In this document: piece after piece, positions 15,351 through 20,572 of the stretch
How the letters are laid out: each line of letters begins with the position of its first letter
How positions within the stretch are numbered: position 1 is the first letter of the stretch
Source of the DNA: IMCC26256 sp037146835
Lineage (GTDB): Bacteria > Actinomycetota > Acidimicrobiia > IMCC26256
Direction of reading: 5' to 3'
Assembly (NCBI GenBank): GCA_037146835.1
Contig: JBAWWI010000031.1
Span: 1-20,572, forward strand
DNA length: 20,572 bases
The notes under the pieces: model-generated
What the model was told of the DNA's origin: nothing
Database searches by the model: none
Seen by the model: the letters and a program-made list of their open reading frames with translations, nothing else
Program-made: the position numbers and the translations under genes

Positions 15351-16226
15351 GTGGGGCGACAGGGTGGACTAGGGCGACCATTGGGAGAAGTGCTGCGCGC
15401 GCACGCAGGATCGCAGACTCCCCCACACATGGGTGGCTCAACTAATGAACGACGCCACGTGAATAGCGAGTTCGGGGCGCGCCTCGTCGCAGACCTAGCG
15501 AGCAACGAATCCGGACTCGCTGTTGTCTACGAAGCACTTGATGGACTCGTAGAGCAATTCTCCCTCTCCGACGCGGCGATGGTGCTTGAGGAGCCTGGCT
15601 TCGGGCGACAAGTATTTCGCTCCGGGCGTCGACGCATAGATGGTGGCGACCTTGCACTGCTTGATGCTGAGCCTGGCCTCTACACCGACCCGCCGCTCGA
15701 TGATCCATCTGTAGACCCGACGCTGCTCACGAGTCTCTGCACAGTTGCACTAAGGCTCGACCTACTGCGCCACGACTCTTGGCACGACTCACTGACTGGC
15801 CTCTACGACCGGCGCTCATTCCAGAGGCTTCTTGAGATGGCAGTAGCGCGAAGCGAGCGTTATAGGTGGCCATTTACTCTCGTGATTCTTGACCTTGATT
15901 ATCTAAAATCGATCAATGACAATCAAGGGCACCGCTCGGGAGATGCTGCATTGATAGGGATTGCAGATCGCTTAAGAATCGCTCTTCGCCATGGAGACAA
16001 CGCAGCGCGCATCGGTGGCGACGAATTCGCGCTGATCATGCCTGACACGAAACTCTCTGATGTTGGACCGCTTCTCGAGCGAGTTGCACAGACAAACATC
16101 GATGGAGACCGCTGCCCAGGTTTCTCTTATGGCGCGGCCGAGAGCCCAGCCGAGGGTGAGACCTCAGAGTCACTATTCGCAGTAGCGGACGAGCGCCTTC
16201 GTGCAGCTAAGGGGGCTAGGCCATGA
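15351..16226 (+). CDS. GGDEF-domain diguanylate cyclase
   Basis: Makes cyclic di-GMP from two GTP. 291 residues from the GTG at 15351. The first 40 residues look unstructured; about 45-140 may be a degenerate GAF-like sensor with no recognisable ligand motif; the GGDEF domain starts at DSLTGLYDRRSF (146-157). ILDLDYLKSINDNQGHRSGD (179-198) and the active-site motif GGDEF (222-226) are intact, and RHGD (213-216), exactly five residues before GGDEF, is a good RxxD product-inhibition site. There are no membrane segments, so it is cytoplasmic. The start is uncertain: GTG 15351 has GAGG 7 bases upstream, while ATG 15429 and GTG 15459 lack one. It overlaps the next gene by ATGA, so the two are coupled. 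Confidence 0.9.
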   Translation: MGRQGGLGRPLGEVLRAHAGSQTPPHMGGSTNERRHVNSEFGARLVADLASNESGLAVVYEALDGLVEQFSLSDAAMVLEEPGFGRQVFRSGRRRIDGGDLALLDAEPGLYTDPPLDDPSVDPTLLTSLCTVALRLDLLRHDSWHDSLTGLYDRRSFQRLLEMAVARSERYRWPFTLVILDLDYLKSINDNQGHRSGDAALIGIADRLRIALRHGDNAARIGGDEFALIMPDTKLSDVGPLLERVAQTNIDGDRCPGFSYGAAESPAEGETSESLFAVADERLRAAKGARP

Positions 16227-17542
16227 ACCCGAACCCGAGCATCAATGAGCTAGAGGTAAACCTGCGCAGGCTCCCTGGCGTGATGTCAGTTGCGTTCGAT
16301 GATCGAAATGGCGTCCTACATATACAGCTCCACATTGGGGGTGGCGTCTCAGACCCCACGCTCACAGATCGAGCGACTCGACTAGCGCTGCAGTTCGCTG
16401 AAGGGTCAGTCGCAATCGAAGTAAACCACTGGCAGGGCTCCCGAAGAGTCTCTCAAGAGCAGAGTGGCACCATCTCCAACAAGTTCGGTGGCGGGCATAT
16501 TGGTGATGCACCAGACCCAAGGGATGCTGTCAACGAAGCCCCGACAATTCGTGAGACCGCTACCGATGCCAGCGAGCGCCAGACCAGTCGCTCAGGTGTA
16601 TCAGATACCTCTGATGAATCGAAGAAACGCCGTAGGTCGGATTCTTTCTCTATAGATGCTGATGCTCCCCTCGGCGGAGATCGATCTACCCCCAACCCCG
16701 CAGAGCGCAAACGTGCCACGGAGAGCTCAGCGGCTACTTCTGTTTGGGGCATTACTCCCGAGGCCGCAGAGACAACCGACTTCGGCACGCGCTCAGGTCC
16801 AGACTCGCGAGCAGAGACGCGCATCGAGCCCGATACGCATGCGTTCCTCATCCCCGAGACTGAGCTACTCGACGCTCACTCGTCCGAGGTTTTTTACGGA
16901 GACACATCTCCAGGTGCGAACGAGGACGAAGACGAACTAGGCGATTACGAGACGGATACCTACGAGACAGAGAACTACGAGACAGAGAACTACGAGACAG
17001 CCGAGGCAGTCGAGACAGTCGACGTAGAGAACGGTTACCGCGAGGCGTCTGAGGATGCGCAAGACGATGACTCCGACGAGGAGCCCGAGACCAATTCTGA
17101 CCCTGAGCTAGTAAGTGTCATTGATGTCACCCAGATGGAGAAGGCAGAGTCGCTCGAGCGCGCGCCGCGTACGCGTCTCCTAGCGGTGCTTACTTTCCCT
17201 GATACCGACGAGCTAGAGGTGCACCTCAGCTACAAGGGTCGGCGCGGCATCGGGCGTGCTCCAGCGAGTCGAGGTGTGCTCGGCGCATCAGAGGCAGCAA
17301 TCGAGGCTCTGCGCACTTGGGCACCAGATATTGAGTACGAAGCAGTCTGGGCGCGGCCAATGGAGAACGGCGATGGGCGCAAGCAATACCTAGTCGCAAC
17401 CGAGCTCAACGACCCGGCCAACAAGACTCTCCATGGGCTCGCTACCGGCGCTAGCCCAATTGAGGCAGCAGCACGATCCACGCTGCACGCGCTCAACCGC
17501 ACAATCGCTCCTGCTTTAGCGCTCATTCCAGAACTTCCCTAG
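16223..17542 (+). CDS. Acidic protein of unknown function coupled to the diguanylate cyclase
   Basis: Not a family I can name. 439 residues in three parts. An N-terminal alpha/beta unit at 6-70 (NELEVNLRRLPGVMSVAFDD, then IQLHI and IEVNHW) has the look of a small ferredoxin- or ACT-like fold. Residues about 75-310 are Ser/Thr/Glu/Asp-rich, very acidic and probably disordered, with a YETEN repeat at about 242-260. A C-terminal domain at 316-439 seems internally duplicated: LEVHLSYKGRRGIGRA...ASEAAIEALR and YLVATELND...LHGLATGASPIEAAARSTLHALN share a strand-Gly-Ala-Gly-helix pattern. There are no membrane segments or signal. The ATG overlaps the cyclase stop, so a partner, target or output role in c-di-GMP signalling is inferred from context only. 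Confidence 0.75.
   Translation: MNPNPSINELEVNLRRLPGVMSVAFDDRNGVLHIQLHIGGGVSDPTLTDRATRLALQFAEGSVAIEVNHWQGSRRVSQEQSGTISNKFGGGHIGDAPDPRDAVNEAPTIRETATDASERQTSRSGVSDTSDESKKRRRSDSFSIDADAPLGGDRSTPNPAERKRATESSAATSVWGITPEAAETTDFGTRSGPDSRAETRIEPDTHAFLIPETELLDAHSSEVFYGDTSPGANEDEDELGDYETDTYETENYETENYETAEAVETVDVENGYREASEDAQDDDSDEEPETNSDPELVSVIDVTQMEKAESLERAPRTRLLAVLTFPDTDELEVHLSYKGRRGIGRAPASRGVLGASEAAIEALRTWAPDIEYEAVWARPMENGDGRKQYLVATELNDPANKTLHGLATGASPIEAAARSTLHALNRTIAPALALIPELP
16946..17002 (+). repeat. 15-bp in-frame tandem repeat (YETEN units)
   Basis: Nearly four copies of TACGAGACAGAGAAC (first copy TACGAGACGGATACC, last one partial) encode Tyr-Glu-Thr-Glu-Asn in the acidic linker of the unknown protein. 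The two central copies are identical, which suggests recent expansion by slippage. Confidence 0.85.
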
Positions 17543-17691
17543 GGCTTAGCCCTCGGGTGAAGCGCGGCCCGGACCCGCGACGCCGGCCCTTGCAGGGCAT
17601 AGGGTTGCCGAGCGCTGTAACGTCAGCAACCTTGAGCACCCCCCCCTAATTCTTTGCCGCTAACTATTCGCCCCTAACTACTCGCCCCTAA
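17543..17691 (+). other. Intergenic region with GC hairpins and a 14-bp tandem repeat
   Basis: Directly at the upstream gene's stop is AGGGC-TTA-GCCCT (17541-17553), then GCCCT-TGC-AGGGC (17586-17598) and GGTTGC/GCAACC (17603-17608 with 17626-17631). None has a U-tract. Then come three 14-bp tandem copies (17646-17687) running up to the dehydrogenase gene start. A promoter for the dehydrogenase gene is expected here. Confidence 0.5.
17646..17687 (+). repeat. Three imperfect 14-bp tandem repeats upstream of the dehydrogenase gene
   Basis: Units are CTAATTCTTTGCCG, CTAACTATTCGCCC and CTAACTACTCGCCC, followed by CTAA of a fourth. The last two differ at one base. The stretch CCTAACTACTC of the last copy recurs at 18536-18546 before the DUF3293 gene, in both places 7-8 bases before an ATG. 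Confidence 0.75.
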
Positions 17692-17695
17692 ATGA

Positions 17696-17700
17696 TGGAG
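17696..17700 (+). promoter_or_regulatory. Shine-Dalgarno that favours GTG 17707
   Basis: TGGAG lies 6 bases before GTG 17707. The upstream ATGs at 17692 and 17695 overlap this site and have none of their own, so GTG is preferred for the dehydrogenase. Confidence 0.6.
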
Positions 17701-17706
17701 ATACTT

Positions 17707-18516
17707 GTGTCAGATAACACCGCTAATAACTCGGCCGAGTCGAACGTCTTGGACGAACTCTTCTCGCTAAAGGGAAAATCAGCCCTAGTTACGGGTGGCA
17801 CGAGCGGCATCGGGCGCATGATCGCCGAGGGATTCGTGCGCGCAGGTGCACGTGTCTATGTAGCGAGCCGCAAGGCCGATGCAGTTGCATCGACAATTGC
17901 AGAGCTCTCCGAGTTTGGATTCTGCGATGGCACTCCAGCCAACCTCGCAACCGAAGACGGTTGCCGTGAGCTTGCGGATTGGATAGCGGAGCGCGAGCCG
18001 CAGCTCGACATTCTCGTCAACAACGCTGGCGCAACATGGGGAGCGCCACTCGCCGATCACGACGACAAGGCATGGGACCGTGTCCTGGACCTAAACGTCA
18101 AGGGCGTGTTCCACCTGGTGCGTTTCTGCCGACCGCTCCTCGATGCAGCATCGAAGCCTGGTGACCCGTCACGTGTGATCAACATTGGATCCATCGACGG
18201 TATCCATGTTCCAATCATGGAGACCTTCGCCTACGCTGCAAGCAAGGCCGCTGTCCACCAGATGACGCGTCACCTCGCCGGGCACCTTGGCCCCAACATC
18301 ACTGTCAACGCAATCGCCCCAGGGCCGTTCCAATCCAAGATGATGGCGGCAACGTTGAACTCCTTCGGGGACTCAATCGCTGCTGGCACAACCCTTAAGC
18401 GAATCGGTCGTGACGAAGACATGGCGGGCACCGCAATCTTCCTCTCATCACGCGCCGGCTCCTACATCACAGGGACCATCCTCGCGGTTGACGGCGGAAT
18501 GGCGACCACTAAGTAG
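17707..18516 (+). CDS. FabG-like short-chain dehydrogenase/reductase
   Basis: Classical SDR of the 3-oxoacyl-ACP reductase-like group, 269 residues. Cofactor loop TGGTSGIG at 29-36, ASRK at 53-56 suggesting NADP(H), NNAG at 105-108, catalytic Ser162 in NIGSIDG, Tyr176 and Lys180 in YAASK, then APGPF at 204-208 and the usual tail GSYITGTILAVDGGM at 251-265. The overall pattern recalls RhlG/gluconate-dehydrogenase-type members, but the substrate is not readable. GTG 17707 is chosen because GGAG is 6 bases upstream; ATG 17692 would add five residues. It is preceded by 14-bp tandem repeats and followed 37 bp later by the DUF3293 gene. It is clearly different from the SDR at 8783. Confidence 0.92.
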   Translation: MSDNTANNSAESNVLDELFSLKGKSALVTGGTSGIGRMIAEGFVRAGARVYVASRKADAVASTIAELSEFGFCDGTPANLATEDGCRELADWIAEREPQLDILVNNAGATWGAPLADHDDKAWDRVLDLNVKGVFHLVRFCRPLLDAASKPGDPSRVINIGSIDGIHVPIMETFAYAASKAAVHQMTRHLAGHLGPNITVNAIAPGPFQSKMMAATLNSFGDSIAAGTTLKRIGRDEDMAGTAIFLSSRAGSYITGTILAVDGGMATTK

Positions 18517-18541
18517 TTGCTGGGTAACGGGCTCGCCTAAC

Positions 18542-18547
18542 TACTCT
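18542..18547 (+). promoter_or_regulatory. Candidate -10 of the DUF3293 gene (leaderless)
   Basis: TACTCT fits TANNNT, ends 6 bases before the ATG at 18554, and no Shine-Dalgarno is present. It lies inside CCTAACTACTCTGC, nearly the same as the last repeat unit before the neighbouring dehydrogenase gene. Confidence 0.4.
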
Positions 18548-18553
18548 GCACTC

Positions 18554-19036
18554 ATGTCTCCAGACTCAACTTCTCACCACCCCGCGAGGGAGAACGATGG
18601 AGTCGTGCTATTTGGTGAACCGCAGATTGGTGCCGATGGCGATGCGTGGATCTATCTAGCTACGCAGATCACAATCACCGTTGATGGGGATCCGCTCACA
18701 GCAGCGCAGGCTGTTAAGCGCCTCGGTGCGCCACTTCATTTAGTAACCGCATGGAACCCAGGTGGCGAGCGGCCAACAGATTTGGTGAACTCTCAAAACA
18801 ATCTGCTCCTGCAGGAGACGCTTATGGAGTACACGAATCAAATTTGGATCGCTGTTGGGCGTGACGCTGACTCACCTCACCAAGAGCAGGGTTTCGCATT
18901 CGCAGGCGTTGATCGAGCAACGGCGATTGCGATCGGCGAGGAGTACCGCCAAGTCGCAATCTTCGAACTCACAGAGACCCAGCAGATCGTTCTCTCCTGT
19001 GACAACACCTGGTCAGTCGCGAGACCGATCTCTTAG
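18554..19036 (+). CDS. DUF3293 domain protein
   Basis: Small cytoplasmic protein, 160 residues, of a family without known function. Recognised by LHLVTAWNPGGERP at 61-74, the NSQNNLLLQETL helix at 79-90, the GRD turn at 102-104 followed by the GFAFAGVDRATAIAIGEEYRQVAIFEL segment (113-139), which matches the family order of a TAWNP strand, Asn-rich helix and a final helix-strand with QxAIF. The first 20 residues are likely disordered. The ATG at 18554 is used because an upstream extension would run inside the dehydrogenase gene in another frame. It is convergent with and overlaps by 4 bp the end of the DprA-like gene at 19033. Confidence 0.8.
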   Translation: MSPDSTSHHPARENDGVVLFGEPQIGADGDAWIYLATQITITVDGDPLTAAQAVKRLGAPLHLVTAWNPGGERPTDLVNSQNNLLLQETLMEYTNQIWIAVGRDADSPHQEQGFAFAGVDRATAIAIGEEYRQVAIFELTETQQIVLSCDNTWSVARPIS

Positions 19037-19884
19037 AGGGTTAGTTGCTCGGTGTCTTCGGGCGGATTGGATCCATCAAGTTCGGGCTCTATCTTGATGG
19101 TCTTGAGTGCGAGTGCGTTGATAATTTTTGCGCACCCCAATGCCTTGCCATCGGTGAAGGCGGTAAACGGGTCATAAGGCGTTGCGACGCAGAGGCGCCC
19201 GGCGATAATCGCTCTTCGCCACTCAGGGTCCGAGGTTGCTGCGTCGAGAGTGCCCGCTGTAATCACCACTGCCCGCCCGCCAGCATCGAGCGCGCTACTC
19301 ACAAAAGCGCGGTCAACGTTCGAGCGTGCCAGCGAAATCAGAGTCGTCCCAGACTCTGCGGCTCTCGAGCCTTCAATCTCAGCAACTGCTCCCCACTCTG
19401 CACGCGAGTCAGCGTTGTTAGCAGAGCTCTCATCGCCGTCCATAGCAATCAGACTCAACTCAGCTGAGAGCAGCGTTGCCTCACCGACAACATGGAGCAT
19501 CGGAGGCGCTCCACTCGCCAACTCGTCTCGCAGTCGGGATGGATAGGCACCATCGAAGGTTGTGAGCACCTCGATACCACTCTGCTCTAAACGCTGAAGC
19601 ATTAGCCCCACCGATGAGCCGCGCTCAAGTAACGCAACTACACGCGTCCCGTCGAGCGACCCTCCGATCAAAGACTCAACCTCGTCCGCTGCCAGCCCAA
19701 CCAATATCGACGGGTCCGGACAAACCACAAGCAATCCCCAGAACTCCCCTGCTGAGAGTGCCGGGTAACGCTCATCTGCATCAATAACACGCGTCGCGAG
19801 CGCTAATGCTGCAAGCGATGCAGCGTTGGCTCGACCGGGAGCGTTAGAGAGATCGCCCTTCCCGGAGCGGTTGCCTTCGTTCAT
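19033..19884 (-). CDS. Degenerate DprA/Smf-like protein
   Basis: Related to DprA, the Rossmann-fold (SLOG superfamily) protein that binds ssDNA and loads RecA. 283 residues. A helical N-terminal part is followed by the family mark FDGAYPSRLRDELASGAPPMLHVVGE (110-134, in two halves) and a Rossmann-like core: SLARSNVDRAFVSSALDAGG (184-203) at the place of the SGGARGVDxxAHxxAL motif, VVITAGTLD at 206-214, and GKALGCAKIINALAL (246-260) where relatives have GxAMGRNKLIYAL. The Gly-rich ligand loops and the Arg-Asn pair are lost, and a 20-residue acidic loop (148-168) replaces the usual GSR motif. Probably a specialised paralogue rather than a housekeeping DprA. Its ATG overlaps the helicase stop (TGATG), so the two are coupled. 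Confidence 0.75.
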   Translation of the reverse strand: MNEGNRSGKGDLSNAPGRANAASLAALALATRVIDADERYPALSAGEFWGLLVVCPDPSILVGLAADEVESLIGGSLDGTRVVALLERGSSVGLMLQRLEQSGIEVLTTFDGAYPSRLRDELASGAPPMLHVVGEATLLSAELSLIAMDGDESSANNADSRAEWGAVAEIEGSRAAESGTTLISLARSNVDRAFVSSALDAGGRAVVITAGTLDAATSDPEWRRAIIAGRLCVATPYDPFTAFTDGKALGCAKIINALALKTIKIEPELDGSNPPEDTEQLTL

Positions 19885-20572
19885 CAGCCTGGCGTTGTTA
19901 CCGCTAATACGACTGGATGAACCGCGCCCGAACCGGCCTCGAGGAGAGCCTCGCCAACAACGGTCATGGTCCAGCGCGAGTCAACGAGGTCGTCAATCAA
20001 GATCACAGACCCAGAAGGTACCTCCCCTGCGACCTCGAATGATGTTGCGATATTGGAGTGCTGCTGAGCACTATTCGCACGAGTGCTCTGAGGTACCGCT
20101 TCGCGAACCTTAGCTATCGACGCAACGTAGGGAATCCCAAGACCATCGGCCAAACGCTGCGCTAGTGAGAGCACGAGAGTTGGAGCACGCAGTGATGGGA
20201 TATCTGTAACCCACTCTGGCTTGGGGCTTAGGCGAGCGGCCTTTACCGTCTCCACAAGAGACGCGACCAGCGCATCGGAGAACTCGCCGGCCTCCTTGCC
20301 ATCTCTTGTCTCTGAACCCCAGCCACCGTCGTTCCAGACACCTAGTGCTCGGCCCTGTTCGACACGACGGTTCTCAGGGATCTTTGAGCCTCCGGAATAC
20401 TGCTTGCGAGGCTCAAAAGTAAGCGGACGACCCCTCAAGAAATCGCGCGCACGCCCAACAGTTCCCCTATCAGCATCAACTGAATACGGACGCTCAACAC
20501 AGCGCGTGCAGCGCCCACATGGTTGCGACTCGGGATCATCTAGTAGTCCTCTAAGTATCTGCATAAGACAGA
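19884..20572 (-). CDS. RecQ-type helicase with C-terminal phosphoribosyltransferase-like domain, C-terminal part only
   Basis: The last 228 residues of a longer protein whose helicase core lies beyond the right edge. The visible part begins with the end of a RecQ zinc-binding region: Cys1, then PCGRCTRC at 17-24 gives the four-Cys pattern CX16CX2CX2C. A linker follows (25-118, Gly/Arg-rich), then a ComFC-like PRTase domain from about 119: WVTDIPSLRAPTLVLSLAQRL, NSAQQHSNIATSF at 166-178 and the PRPP-loop strand VILIDDLVDSRWTMTVVG at 189-206. DDLVDSRWT replaces the canonical DDxxxTGxT, so PRPP binding may be altered or lost. RecQ proteins with this C-terminal domain occur in actinobacteria. Identity as RecQ rests on the Cys motif and domain order. 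It is coupled to the DprA-like gene. Confidence 0.82.
   Translation of the reverse strand, partial: CLMQILRGLLDDPESQPCGRCTRCVERPYSVDADRGTVGRARDFLRGRPLTFEPRKQYSGGSKIPENRRVEQGRALGVWNDGGWGSETRDGKEAGEFSDALVASLVETVKAARLSPKPEWVTDIPSLRAPTLVLSLAQRLADGLGIPYVASIAKVREAVPQSTRANSAQQHSNIATSFEVAGEVPSGSVILIDDLVDSRWTMTVVGEALLEAGSGAVHPVVLAVTTPG

Noticed and set aside
17541..17598. Intrinsic terminator after the acidic-protein gene
   Set aside because: Two 5-bp GC stems are present but neither is followed by a T-run, so only hairpins are reported.
18410..18553. 48-codon N-terminal extension of the DUF3293 protein
   Set aside because: It would be read out of frame through the conserved end of the FabG-like gene; the extension has shadow-like composition and the ATG at 18554 fits the family.

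Overview
The window looks like a piece of an Actinomycetota chromosome with moderate GC (mid-50s by eye). The evidence is the minus-strand order argS-lysA-hom-thrC followed by rho-rpmE-DUF1385-prfA-prmC, a Rho protein with a long Gly/Gln/Arg-rich N-terminal insertion, GTG and TTG starts, and several genes with a TANNNT -10 hexamer only 6-7 bases before the start codon and no Shine-Dalgarno, as in leaderless actinobacterial transcripts. I cannot fix the class; Acidimicrobiia or Thermoleophilia-like lineages are guesses. No rRNA, tRNA, CRISPR array, transposase or prophage gene was seen.

Layout. 1-7469 (minus strand, read right to left): an ApgM-type phosphomutase, a 387-bp gap holding the rho leader, rho, rpmE (L31), a DUF1385/YqhQ membrane protein, a luciferase-like flavin oxidoreductase, prfA (RF1) and the start of prmC (RF methyltransferase). 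7524-8753 (plus): a PQQ sugar-dehydrogenase-like lipoprotein, divergent from apgM. 8783-15142 (minus): a short-chain dehydrogenase, thrC, hom, lysA and argS. 15351-19036 (plus): a GGDEF diguanylate cyclase coupled to an acidic protein of unknown function, a FabG-like dehydrogenase and a DUF3293 protein. 19033-20572 (minus): a degenerate DprA-like protein and, upstream of it, the C-terminal end of a RecQ helicase fused to a ComFC-like phosphoribosyltransferase domain, which runs off the right edge.

How the genes fit. hom, thrC and lysA make the aspartate-family amino acids; no GHMP-type homoserine kinase (thrB) is present, and the ApgM-family protein sits where thrB usually lies between thrC and rho, so it may fill that step. 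rho, rpmE, prfA and prmC are transcription and translation termination functions. The right-hand pair (RecQ-PRTase and DprA-like, stop/start overlap TGATG) recalls the ComFA helicase, ComFC PRTase and DprA set of DNA uptake and is the best candidate for an under-described DNA-handling module. The GGDEF/acidic-protein pair is the second candidate.
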